Below are positions 8,801-15,951 of a stretch of DNA of 38,160 nt, in pieces. The DNA is from Pseudomonadota bacterium (lineage in GTDB: Bacteria > Myxococcota_A > Polyangia > Polyangiales > JAKSBK01). Where the stretch lies: the NCBI GenBank assembly GCA_022361155.1, contig JAKSBK010000566.1, positions 1-38,160 of the forward strand, given 5' to 3'. The position numbers and the translations under genes are program-made. Below the pieces are notes generated by a model. It saw nothing but the letters and a program-made list of their open reading frames with translations. It made no database searches and had not been told where the DNA came from. Numbering within the stretch: the stretch's first letter is position 1; every line of letters begins with the position of its first letter.

Positions 8801-11800
8801 GGCGCCACACTGACGGGCATCAGCGTGAACCCCACCTCGCAGACGGTTCCCCTGGGTTCCAGCGCGTCGTTTGCTGCGACGGGCAACTACAGCGACGGGA
8901 CCAGTCACGACATCACCACGGCTACGGGGACCGACTGGAGCACCGTCAATCCCGGTCTAGCCGAGCCGACCGCCCCCAAGGGCACGATCCTGGCGAAGGC
9001 CGAAGGCACGACGTCGGTCATCGCGTCGAACTCTTCGCTCACGGGCACGGCCCAGCTAACCGTGGTGAACAAGCAGATCACCAAGATCGCGATCAACGTC
9101 GACACCAACGTGGCTGCGGGCACGGCGTGCGCCTTCGAGGGCAACTACCCGGTGGGTGTCGATATCGGCTATACGGCCACGGCCACCTACACCGATGACT
9201 CCACCGCCCCGGTGACTGCGGACGTCACCTGGTCCACCAGCGACGCCACGGTGGCGTCGTTCAAGACGGGCAGCGGCTCACGCAGGCACTACTTGCACGC
9301 CCACAAGGCGGGCTCGGCAGTGATCGACGCCTGCCTCGGCGGCGTCTGCGCTTCGGCTTCGTCGAGCGCCGCGTCTCGCACGCTCACGGTGAGTGCGTCG
9401 CTGTCCCTGACGGCGGTCGAGATCCGTGCGACGGCCGGCTTCGGCGACTTGCAGATCGGCGCGTTTCGCGACTTCCGGGCCTTTGTGATTCACGGAAGCG
9501 GGGAATGTGACGTGACCACCGCGAGCTCCTGGACTGTGGAGGCGCCAATGCCAGCCGGCGTGCTCTCGATCAGCAGCTCGCCCCCCAACGAGGGCAGGGC
9601 GACCGCGGGGGCGGTCGCGGGCGGAGGCAGCGCCAACATCAAGGTCACCTTCCTGGCTCTGTCCGACGTGCGCGGGCTGAGCATCAGCGGGACCTGCTTC
9701 GACGGGCTCAGCATTTCACCGTCGAGCTTGACCGTGAATGCCGGGCGTAGCGGGACGCTGACGGTTTCCGGCAGGCGTTCCGATGGATCGACCACCACCA
9801 ATGTCGGCGGGGTAACCTGGAGCACGAGCGACAACGGCGTGTGTACCGTAACAGGAGGCACGGTTCAGGGTGTGGCTCCGGGCTCCTGCACGGTGACCGC
9901 CTCCCTATCCGGTGGCACCGTGTGCGATCAGGTGACCTCTCCCATCACTGCCACCGCGAGCGTGGCCGTGGACGAGCGGGTGCTGACCGGCATCGCGGTC
10001 AGCTGTCCCGAGGTTCCCGCATCCGGGATTCCGGCGCTGTTCATGACCGACTGCATAGCCACGGGCGCGTTCAGCACCGGACCCACAGCCGATATCACGG
10101 AGCAGGTGACCTGGAGCTCGAGCCTGGCCGCGGTTGCGGCTGTGAGCAACGACCCCGGAAGCAAGGGTATGGTCACCACCACGACCCCGGGCACCGCGAT
10201 CATTCAGGCGGCACAAGGCGTCATCGCGGGCACCTTCTCGCTGGCGGTGAACGGGGCGACCCTCGACACCATCACGCTGGCGCCCGGCAGCGCGAGCAAG
10301 CCCGTGGGCTTCCAGGAGCAGTTCAAGGCCACCGGGCTCTACATCAACCCGACGCAGCAGTTCGATCTGACGGACCAGGTCACCTGGGCGTCGACCGACG
10401 CGACCAAGGTGTCGGTGAGCAGCTCGGGTCTGGCCAGCTTCGTTGCGCAAACGCCCACGCCGAACAGCATCGGATCGGAGGACCCTTCGGTCACGGCCAG
10501 CAAGGACGGCAAGACGGGCAGCGCGCTGGCGAACGTGAACGCGGCGACGCTCGCCTCGATCGCCCTCTCGCCTCACCCGGTTACGGTCGCGGAGGGCTTG
10601 ACCCAGACGTTTACGGCCGAAGGCACCTACTCCGACAACAACACCTCGGACGTGAGCGGGCAGGTCACCTGGTCTACGGCCAATGGCAATGTGGCCACCG
10701 TAGACTCCTCCGGCGTCGCGATCGGAGCGGGCCAGGGCAGCACGCAAGTGCGGGCCACCCTCGGCCAGGTGTTCGGCGAGGCGACCATTACGGTCAGCAG
10801 CGCCTGCATCACGGGCATCACGATACAGCCCGCAACGTTGGGGCGACCTGCCGGCGTGCCGGTGCAGTTCGTGGCAACGGCCCTCCTGTCGGACGGACCC
10901 ACCATCGATGTGACCGACGCTGCGGAATCGGCGTGGTCGAGCAGCGAGCCGGGGGTCATGCCTGCCCCCTCGAGCGCGAACAGCTACAGGCCTGTCACCA
11001 CGGCCCCGGGTTCATCGACGGTCAGCCTCACCTACACAAGCAGCGCGCTGTGCACGAACGTGGGTAGCGGCGGCGCGCTGACGGTAAACGTGCCCGTGAC
11101 GGTAAGCTCGGCTTCCCTGACCAGCATCAGCATCTCGCCTGACGGCGCGGATGTTCCGGTCGGCACCACGCTGCAGTACATGGCGGCCGGCAACTACAGC
11201 GACGGCACCACCCACGACATCACCAGCGTGGTGACGTGGCAGAGCCTCAATGCCACCGCGCTGGCGGAGCAGGGCGGCGGTAGGATGCGCGGGGTGAACG
11301 AGACCGGCGGCTTGACCGTCCTGGTATCGGCGTCGTTAGGTACGCTGGAAGCCACGGTCAACGCTCGCGTAACTTCGGGCGTGCTGAGCAGCATCGCGCT
11401 CAGCGCCGAGGACAGCACGGCGGCCGATTGTGCGCTGAGTTCGACCGTGAGTCCCTCGCATCCGGCCGGAGGTCGCAGGCTCATGGCTCACGCCATGGGC
11501 ACCTTCTCGGACGGCCGCACGGCCCCCCTCATCGGCCAGGTGACCTGGTCTTCCAGCGACGACGCGATAGCCACGGTCGATTCAACCGGTATGATCACCA
11601 CCGGTAGCGCAGGCAGCGTTACGATCACGGCGACCAGTGGCAGCACGACCGCCAATATGACGCTCAGCGTCGTTGGCGGCGCGGCGTCGAACCTGTTCAT
11701 CAACAACGGTGCGCCCGAAGCGAGGGTCGTGCTTGGCAACACCGAGACCAGTCTGTACGCCGAGGTCACGCTGGGCGGGGTGCAGTATTGCGTCAGCCGA

Positions 11801-12232
11801 GATACCAACTGGAGCTCCGCAAACACCGGCGTCGTCGATGTCAGCAACGCTGCCGGCAGCGAGGGTCTGCTGACCACGGTAGCTGTCGACACGGCCAACG
11901 TTACGGCGACGTTGGGCACGCTCATGGACGTGATTCCGGTTGTGGTGTCCAACGAGACGCTGAGCTCGGTCGAGGTGCTGCCGAGCACGCTGGCCCTGTC
12001 CGTGGGCGGCACCGGTCAGCTGCGGGCTTGGGGTGTCTTCAGCGCCGGAACTCGCAACGAGATTACCTCTGATGCGAGCACGACGTGGTCTACGCCAGCG
12101 TCCAGCTCCGCCACGGTAAGCAGCGAAGGGCTCGTGACGTGCGGCTCGGCTGGCACCACCACCGTGACGGCGAGCGCTCCCTCGGGCAGCGGAGGCATGC
12201 CTGCGGGCACGGCGACGGTTACCTGCCAGTAG
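5864..12232 (+). CDS. Giant lipoprotein with 22 bacterial Ig-like (BIG_2-type) repeats
   Basis: I start at ATG 5864 because AGGAG (5850-5854) lies nine bases upstream and the protein then opens with a lipoprotein signal: RIRKDWRIG, a hydrophobic core and the lipobox SLAGC. The mature protein has about 2,100 residues and consists almost wholly of Ig-like units of about 75-110 residues. I count 22. A typical unit runs L.SI.VSP.....VG...Q..A.G.YSDGT..DIT..VTWSSS, then A.VS.AAGSKG.V.....GT..ITAT and a final strand such as LTVTGA. Units with extra Cys occur (8-10, 12-15, 18, 20-22). No catalytic domain or C-terminal anchor was seen; it ends in the last repeat (GTATVTCQ). By family analogy it is a surface or periplasmic adhesion or structural protein. 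Its partner is unknown. Confidence 0.9.
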   Translation: MRIRKDWRIGTLACALALSGSLAGCSCDDDGRDPLPAPPLAELESIEVSPVSGSLEIGSPESIQLTVTGNFEDGMRIDVTAMAMWASSDPNIVNVSPTGVVAPGTSPGVADVVATVVRLGDNMPLTSQATITVTDRPQVDEVQISPPDQVIAVGTSANFTATAIYTDGTNRSVTGIAQWLSSDPSVAVPDPVVSGRFNGVAPGMAMVTAMDPSGVMGTALLTVKAPMLLAIEVTYRTPGTTSVLPGTTAQLVATGIYDDASRQEITNDVMWASEQTGIATVDADGVVMGVASGTVNITATLGDQTGMLTVVVADAVPLSLSLTPATATVPVNGTVSLMATATFSDNTAADVTTQTMWASSDESKATVAAGQVLGKAKTDAGAPATITATYTRGGETVVATAAIVVTASPTRLEVTPAAPPVLAKGLTQNFRATMHYSDGSTVDVTSDANVTWTSSNEAAATVSNAAGNKGQVEAVADGVTQITASFNDRMGTMIASLPVALRTSDAAVTSIEVSPASESVPATLKVAYRAVGTFSDSSTRDITAEVTWSSSASTVVSISNAELSRGLAEALAAGMATITATHPGTGQTGTTTLTVTGATLSSIDVQPGSQTINQGETLQYTATGRFSDGSSHDLTNDSRTTWRSSAAAVATVSTAAGSQGLATAVMFGSATIHATRGSITNSASLTVVSTEVASITASIDAPTLPEGRTGQISLQATYTDGSSRPISAELASYSSSAPTIAQVSSAAGSKGLVTGLEAGGTGSGNSASATITVSFGGKSASVAVAVIDCAFDGLTVIPAGVTVPKGVSRQFQALASYPACGAVSSGGTYDVTGAALWTVSNTAVASVSNAAGSAGLAMALPGAASGASATVTATLGTLSDSQSLTVTGACAESLTVAPLDPTIPVGVTKQLSTSVSMSDGSTTTTYPGVQFSGVSGGAVDVTGAMVTGIAAGSETVTASISVADGGCTAISAETTFTVSGATLTGISVNPTSQTVPLGSSASFAATGNYSDGTSHDITTATGTDWSTVNPGLAEPTAPKGTILAKAEGTTSVIASNSSLTGTAQLTVVNKQITKIAINVDTNVAAGTACAFEGNYPVGVDIGYTATATYTDDSTAPVTADVTWSTSDATVASFKTGSGSRRHYLHAHKAGSAVIDACLGGVCASASSSAASRTLTVSASLSLTAVEIRATAGFGDLQIGAFRDFRAFVIHGSGECDVTTASSWTVEAPMPAGVLSISSSPPNEGRATAGAVAGGGSANIKVTFLALSDVRGLSISGTCFDGLSISPSSLTVNAGRSGTLTVSGRRSDGSTTTNVGGVTWSTSDNGVCTVTGGTVQGVAPGSCTVTASLSGGTVCDQVTSPITATASVAVDERVLTGIAVSCPEVPASGIPALFMTDCIATGAFSTGPTADITEQVTWSSSLAAVAAVSNDPGSKGMVTTTTPGTAIIQAAQGVIAGTFSLAVNGATLDTITLAPGSASKPVGFQEQFKATGLYINPTQQFDLTDQVTWASTDATKVSVSSSGLASFVAQTPTPNSIGSEDPSVTASKDGKTGSALANVNAATLASIALSPHPVTVAEGLTQTFTAEGTYSDNNTSDVSGQVTWSTANGNVATVDSSGVAIGAGQGSTQVRATLGQVFGEATITVSSACITGITIQPATLGRPAGVPVQFVATALLSDGPTIDVTDAAESAWSSSEPGVMPAPSSANSYRPVTTAPGSSTVSLTYTSSALCTNVGSGGALTVNVPVTVSSASLTSISISPDGADVPVGTTLQYMAAGNYSDGTTHDITSVVTWQSLNATALAEQGGGRMRGVNETGGLTVLVSASLGTLEATVNARVTSGVLSSIALSAEDSTAADCALSSTVSPSHPAGGRRLMAHAMGTFSDGRTAPLIGQVTWSSSDDAIATVDSTGMITTGSAGSVTITATSGSTTANMTLSVVGGAASNLFINNGAPEARVVLGNTETSLYAEVTLGGVQYCVSRDTNWSSANTGVVDVSNAAGSEGLLTTVAVDTANVTATLGTLMDVIPVVVSNETLSSVEVLPSTLALSVGGTGQLRAWGVFSAGTRNEITSDASTTWSTPASSSATVSSEGLVTCGSAGTTTVTASAPSGSGGMPAGTATVTCQ

Positions 12233-12278
12233 CCCACAGCGTGCGGTCGACCGCCGCAGGAGCGGTCGGCTGCCCTGG

Positions 12279-12402
12279 GCGGCCGGAGTCCGGCCGCCCA
12301 TTACCCGAGGCAAAGCAATGCGCGGCCGGAGTCCGGCCGCCCATTACCCGAAGCAATGCGCGGCCTGAAGCAGTCCGGCGGCTCTCTATCCGAAGCCATG
12401 CG
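12279..12402. repeat. Hairpin-forming tandem repeat, three copies, reaching into the next gene's start
   Basis: Copies 1 (12279-12321) and 2 (12322-12359) each begin with the near-perfect palindrome GCGGCCGGAGTCCGGCCGC, then CCATTACCCGA and GCAATGC. Copy 3 (12360-12402) is degenerate (GCGGCCTGA-AGCAG-TCCGGCGGC, then TATCCGAAGCCATGCG). The ATG in copy 3 (12398) is the likely start of the next lipoprotein, and copies 1 and 2 carry an equivalent ATGCG. A separate 12-bp palindrome, GCGGTCGACCGC, lies at 12243-12254. The hairpins lie between the two lipoprotein genes and could end or attenuate transcription, but no U-run follows. Confidence 0.8.
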
Positions 12403-12835
12403 CGCCCGCTCCCGCGTCATACCCTGCCTGGCGCTGATCGTGACCGTTGTAGCCTGCGGGGGATCCGGCGAACCTGCATGCGTGGCGCAATTGCCTCGCG
12501 CCTCGCAGGGCGAGTGCAATCTCCAGTACATGCCGACCTTCGACCGCATCTACCTCGAGACGCTCGGTAGCGGAAGCTGCGGTACGGTCGAGGGGCTCAT
12601 GTGCCACTCGCCTAACGCTTCGGCCGGTGGCCTGATTCTCGCTGCAGACGAGAACACGGCTTTTCGATCGCTGCTGCAAGGCGGCCGCGTCATCCCCTTC
12701 GATCCCGAGTGCAGTCCCCTGATGCGGCGTCTGGAGTCCGGGAAAGCGGATTTCCAGATGCCGCCTGGCGGCCAGCTTAGCCCGCAAGTGCGTTGTGCTA
12801 TTGTTGAGTGGATCGCCAACGGCGCCCCACGCTAG
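12398..12835 (+). CDS. Predicted lipoprotein resembling a degenerate cytochrome c domain
   Basis: I start at ATG 12398, which gives a standard lipoprotein signal (MRARSRVIPCLALIVTVVAC, lipobox VVAC); an upstream ATG at 12356 would only add repeat-derived residues. The product has 145 residues. The mature part has TFDRIYLETL, CGTVEGLMCHS, NASAGGLIL, SPLMRRLESG, FQMPPGGQLS and IVEWIANGAP. That order matches planctomycete-type or other cytochrome c domains (CxxCH, GGL.L, SPL..R, MPP.G.L, I..WI..GAP). The CxxCH heme motif itself is not intact: the two Cys lie seven residues apart (C-GTVEGLM-CH). Six further Cys suggest disulfides. It may be a heme-less relative or an electron-transfer-like surface protein. 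It follows the Ig-repeat gene on the same strand. Confidence 0.7.
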   Translation: MRARSRVIPCLALIVTVVACGGSGEPACVAQLPRASQGECNLQYMPTFDRIYLETLGSGSCGTVEGLMCHSPNASAGGLILAADENTAFRSLLQGGRVIPFDPECSPLMRRLESGKADFQMPPGGQLSPQVRCAIVEWIANGAPR

Positions 12836-12836
12836 C

Positions 12837-12963
12837 TCGTGTCTGGCCAGAATGGCGCCATGGCGGCTTTCGTCCTCGCAGCGCAGCTTGAAATAGCGCT
12901 GCTATTCCATCGCTCCGCTGCTTCGGGCGCGCTCGCCCTGGCATCCATTCTGTCCAGACACGA
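12837..12963. repeat. Large palindromic element, copy A (REP/MITE-like)
   Basis: It begins one base after the TAG of the preceding gene. The outer arms TCGTGTCTGG (12837-12846) and CCAGACACGA (12954-12963) pair perfectly. Next inward, CAGAATGG and CCATTCTG pair, then CCA with TGG. Further inside GCAGCG pairs with CGCTGC, and the centre is AATAGC-GCT-GCTATT (12892-12906). Copy B at 17945-18066 shares the CAGAATGGCGCCA block, the central AATAGCGCTGCTATTCC and GGGCGCGCT...CTGGCATCCATTCTG. Its outer and inner arms differ in sequence yet still pair. Confidence 0.85.
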
Positions 12964-12984
12964 AGTCGTGGAAAGGCACGAAGG

Positions 12985-13027
12985 ATGGCGCCATGGCGGC
13001 TTTCGTCCTCGCAGCGCAGCTTGAAAT
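12985..13027. repeat. 43-bp exact half copy of the palindromic element
   Basis: The 43 bases at 12985-13027 (ATGGCGCCATGGCGGCTTTC to CAGCGCAGCTTGAAAT) are identical to 12852-12894 of copy A. Only the left half is present, and it ends seven bases short of the sigma gene's stop codon. Between the copies, TCGTG-GAAAGG-CACGA can form a small hairpin. Confidence 0.85.
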
Positions 13028-13033
13028 GGGGGT

Positions 13034-13618
13034 TTAGGTGGCGGCGTTTGGGATCGCGGTGAGGTGCGAGCGGTCTCGGGCTTCCAGGATGCGCAGTTGC
13101 CGCTCGAGCAGCGACCGCGCCGACCGCAAACGTGCGTACACGGCTGCGGGCGTGACACCCTGCTCGCGGGCAACCTCGGCGACAGCCCGATGCTCCAGGG
13201 CCACCTCGATTAGCGTGTCGCGCCTGGTGTGATCGAGGCCTTGCAGGAGTCGTCCGACCCGCCTCGCTTCTTGTGTCCAGGCACAGCGCTGCTCGGGACT
13301 GCTCGCCGAGCTGGGCTGCCTGCCATCGATGTACTCCAGCTTTCGCTGCCGTTGCGCCCGGCGTTTGTACTCGGAGGCGACGTTGCGACACACACCGGAG
13401 ATCCAGGTGCCCACGCTCGAGCGTCGAGCAAACTTTGCCTGCCCGAGCCAAACACCGACAAGCACGTCCTGTTGCGCGTCGTCCAGGCTCGACGCTGTGA
13501 CACCAAGGCGGGCCAGGTGGCTTCGGACCAGGTTACGATACTTGGCTGCAAGCGATCCGAAACTCTGCCGCGCGCATCGGATAGGCTGGGTCTCGATACA
13601 AGCAGAAGCTGGATTCAT
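13034..13618 (-). CDS. ECF-type RNA polymerase sigma factor
   Basis: This sigma-70 family protein would direct RNA polymerase to a small regulon. I start at ATG 13618 because GGGAG lies upstream at suitable spacing and the protein then has a normal ECF length of 194 residues; the frame is open further upstream, but that part has no sigma features. Region 2 covers about residues 20-85 (LAAKYRNLVRSHLARLG, DDAQQDVLVGVWLG, VGTWISGVCRNVASEYKRR). Region 4 covers about 125-180 (LLQGLDHTRRDTLIEV, AVAEVAREQGVTPAAVYARL), a helix-turn-helix expected to bind the -35 element. No anti-sigma gene is adjacent on this strand. A hairpin may cover its ribosome site. Confidence 0.88.
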   Translation of the reverse strand: MNPASACIETQPIRCARQSFGSLAAKYRNLVRSHLARLGVTASSLDDAQQDVLVGVWLGQAKFARRSSVGTWISGVCRNVASEYKRRAQRQRKLEYIDGRQPSSASSPEQRCAWTQEARRVGRLLQGLDHTRRDTLIEVALEHRAVAEVAREQGVTPAAVYARLRSARSLLERQLRILEARDRSHLTAIPNAAT

Positions 13619-13998
13619 TTGTGCCGCTCCCTGATTCTCGGCAACCACGGCCCAGGGAGAAGCAAGACATGTGCCGTAGCTTTCACCGCGTCGCCAGGGT
13701 CCTGCAACCGTGCTGGTCCACGGGGGCCGCGACCACGTTACGAGGCGAGCGCGCCACGGTTTGCGATCGTCCGCAGTTCCGGTGTGGTCAGAAAGCCACA
13801 GTCGTGATCTGCGTTCTTCTTGAAAACCGTGGCGGAAACGGCGTCGCACGCGGGCGGACGCCGGGCTAGCCCTGACATCGCTGCTGGCGGCGGGACGAGG
13901 CAGAGGGTACCAGCCCATGTAGGGCTAGTGACTCGACGGTTCAGTCCGCGGCCCCTTCGAGGAGCCTTGCTGGGCCTACGCCGTACGGGCGTGGAGCG
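13619..13998. other. Spacer upstream of the sigma factor gene
   Basis: This 380-bp gap lies between moaB and the sigma gene, both on the minus strand. It holds the hairpin at 13627-13659 and an 8-bp inverted repeat, CTAGCCCT (13866-13873) with AGGGCTAG (13921-13928). The sigma reading frame stays open through most of it, but its translation there shows no recognisable domain. No clear promoter was identified. Confidence 0.4.
13627..13659 (-). promoter_or_regulatory. Candidate RNA hairpin covering the sigma factor's ribosome-binding site
   Basis: On the minus strand, CTCCCTG (13659-13653) can pair over seven bases with CAGGGAG (13633-13627), leaving a 19-base loop. The second arm contains the AGGGAG Shine-Dalgarno sequence of the sigma gene, with ATG at 13618. 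Folding would hide the ribosome site, as in thermometers or other translational switches. The pairing is visible; the role is inference. Confidence 0.35.
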
Positions 13999-14541
13999 TC
14001 AGTCGCCGGACCGTGCGGGAGCGGCTCGCGGCATGAGCTCCACGAAGTTGCAGGGGCGGAACCGATAGTCCAGCTGATGGCGCAGGATCTGGTCCCAGCC
14101 GTCGCGGCAGGCCCCCGGAGATCCGGGCAATGCGAAGAGGAAGGTCCCTTGGGTGATGCCGCCCGTGCAGCGCGACTGGATGGTGGAGATGCCGATTTGC
14201 TCGTAGCTCAGCCAACGGAAAGCCTCTCCGAAGCCCGGGATCTCTTTGTCGTATAGCGCTTGGAATGCTTCCGGGGTGACATCCCTGGCGGTGACCCCGG
14301 TTCCCCCCGTGCTGATGACGACCTCGACGTTGCTGTCGGCGATCCAGCGTCGCAGCTGCGATTCGATAGCCTGCTGGTCGTCCGTCACGATGCAGCGCGC
14401 AACTACGTTGTGACCGTCGGCTCGGGCCCGCTCCTCGAGCGTGGCTCCGGACCTGTCGCTCTGCTCGGAGCGAGTGTCCGAGACGGTCAGGATGGCGATG
14501 TTCACTGGCCTGAATGGGCGCGTTTCGTCGAGCTTGGGCAT
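13999..14541 (-). CDS. moaB: Molybdenum cofactor biosynthesis protein B
   Basis: MoaB belongs to the MogA/MoaB family that adenylylates molybdopterin in molybdenum (or tungsten) cofactor synthesis in the cytoplasm. The 180-residue protein is close to the usual length. It has NIAILTVSDTR (14-24), SGATLEE (31-37), the family motif STGGTGVTARD (77-87), TPEAF (89-93), a loop with GFGEAFRWLSYEQIG (103-117) and STIQSRCTGG (119-128), then LFALPGSPGACRDGWD (135-150) and RPCNFVELMP near the end. This pattern follows E. coli MoaB closely rather than MogA or the MoeA fusions. A strong GGAGGAG lies just before ATG 14541. It is divergent from purD. No other molybdenum cofactor gene is in the window. Confidence 0.93.
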   Translation of the reverse strand: MPKLDETRPFRPVNIAILTVSDTRSEQSDRSGATLEERARADGHNVVARCIVTDDQQAIESQLRRWIADSNVEVVISTGGTGVTARDVTPEAFQALYDKEIPGFGEAFRWLSYEQIGISTIQSRCTGGITQGTFLFALPGSPGACRDGWDQILRHQLDYRFRPCNFVELMPRAAPARSGD

Positions 14542-14676
14542 GGGCTCCTCCGGCTGCTTCCGCCCGAGAATAGCTCGTTCGCGTGCGGCGGTGCTAGCGC
14601 TTCACTTTGTGTTCATGACGCCGAATCGGTCGATTCCTGGAACCGTATCGGCTACACACGGACCCAGGGCGCCACG

Positions 14677-15951
14677 ATGAGGACCATAGTGATCGGCAGC
14701 GGGGGCAGGGAACACGCGTTGGCGTGGAAGCTGAGCCAGTCGCCCGAGGTAAGCAGCGTGCTTTGCGCTCCGGGCAACGCGGGAACGGCTGCCATCACGC
14801 AGTCGGTCGAGGTTTCGGTGGGGGACAACGAGGCGATCGTGGCGTGTGCTCGCGCGCATGCGGCCGATTTGGTTGTGGTGGGACCCGAGGCTCCGCTGGT
14901 GAACGGCGTCACGGACGCCTTGGCGGCGGCGGGGATCCGGGCGTTCGGACCCTCCCGCCGAGCGGCGCGTCTCGAGGGCTCGAAGATCTTCGCGAAGCGG
15001 TTCATGACCCGGCACGCTATCCCTACGGCCGATTGGGCTGCCTTCAGCGATCCGCAGCAGGCGGAAGCTCATCTGCAGCGTCGCCAGCAGCCTCCGGTGG
15101 TCAAGGCGGACGGCCTGGCCGCAGGCAAGGGGGTGGTCGTGCCAGCCACGCACGCCGAGGCGCTGCAGGCGATCGATCAGATGATGCGCGGGCGCAGGTT
15201 CGGCGAGGCCGGCGCGCGCGTGGTGCTCGAAGAGCGCTTGACGGGGCAGGAGGTCAGCTACCACGTTGTGGCCGACGGCAAGCACTACGTGCCCCTGGCC
15301 GCGGCCCAGGACCACAAGCGGCTGCTGGATGCCGATCGGGGCCCCAATACGGGCGGCATGGGTGCGTACTCGCCGCCTCCGCTGGTTACACCGGAGCTCG
15401 AGCGCAAGATCCTGCAGCGAATCGTAGAGCCCACCCTGGCCGGTATGGCCAGCGAGGATATGCCCTATCGCGGCGCTCTCTTCCTCGGGCTCATGATCGT
15501 GGAGGGCGAGCCGCTGGTACTCGAGTACAACGTGCGCTTCGGCGATCCCGAGACCCAGGTGCTGATGAGCCGCTGGCACGGGGACATCTTGCCCTTGCTC
15601 GATGGCGCTGTGCGAGGCGAGCTCGCGGGCTTTGCGGCTGCCTGGGGGGCGCCGGCGTCCGTGTGTGTGGTGCTCGCCTCCGCGGGCTATCCGTTCAGCC
15701 AAGCTGCGAGCGTTCCTATCGCTGGGGTCGAGCACGCCGCAGGAGGGGCGGGTGTCGAGGTCTTCCACGCGGCTACCCGCAGCGAGCGCGGGCAGCTGGT
15801 GACCGCGGGCGGACGTGTGCTCGGCGTAACCGCCAGGGGGCCTGGAGTGACCGAAGCCGCCACACGTGCCTATGCGGCCGCCGACTGTATCGAATTCGAG
15901 GGCAAGCAGTACCGCAGCGACATCGGCTGGGGCGCCCGGCTAGCGCAGTGA
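14677..15951 (+). CDS. purD: Phosphoribosylamine-glycine ligase (GAR synthetase)
   Basis: PurD joins glycine to phosphoribosylamine with ATP, the second step of de novo purine synthesis. The frame is open further upstream, but ATG 14677 starts exactly at the family's N-terminus (MRTIVIGSGGREHALAWKL) and gives 424 residues, a normal length. An obvious Shine-Dalgarno is lacking. Motifs: GSGGREHALAW (7-17), GPEAPLVNG (69-77), AFGPSRRAARLEGSK (89-103), the ATP-grasp segment VVKADGLAAGKGVVV (141-155), GPNTGGMGAYSPP (222-234) and LEYNVRFGDPETQ (282-294), which carries the Mg-binding residues. The stop codon overlaps the GTG of the next gene by GTGA, so the two are probably translationally coupled. 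Confidence 0.96.
   Translation: MRTIVIGSGGREHALAWKLSQSPEVSSVLCAPGNAGTAAITQSVEVSVGDNEAIVACARAHAADLVVVGPEAPLVNGVTDALAAAGIRAFGPSRRAARLEGSKIFAKRFMTRHAIPTADWAAFSDPQQAEAHLQRRQQPPVVKADGLAAGKGVVVPATHAEALQAIDQMMRGRRFGEAGARVVLEERLTGQEVSYHVVADGKHYVPLAAAQDHKRLLDADRGPNTGGMGAYSPPPLVTPELERKILQRIVEPTLAGMASEDMPYRGALFLGLMIVEGEPLVLEYNVRFGDPETQVLMSRWHGDILPLLDGAVRGELAGFAAAWGAPASVCVVLASAGYPFSQAASVPIAGVEHAAGGAGVEVFHAATRSERGQLVTAGGRVLGVTARGPGVTEAATRAYAAADCIEFEGKQYRSDIGWGARLAQ

Noticed and set aside
13619-13918. N-terminal extension of the sigma factor
   Set aside because: The frame is open, but the sequence has no sigma region and a better start with a ribosome site exists at 13618.
14602-15768. 388-residue open frame on the minus strand
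   Set aside because: It is antisense to purD, which has all its motifs.
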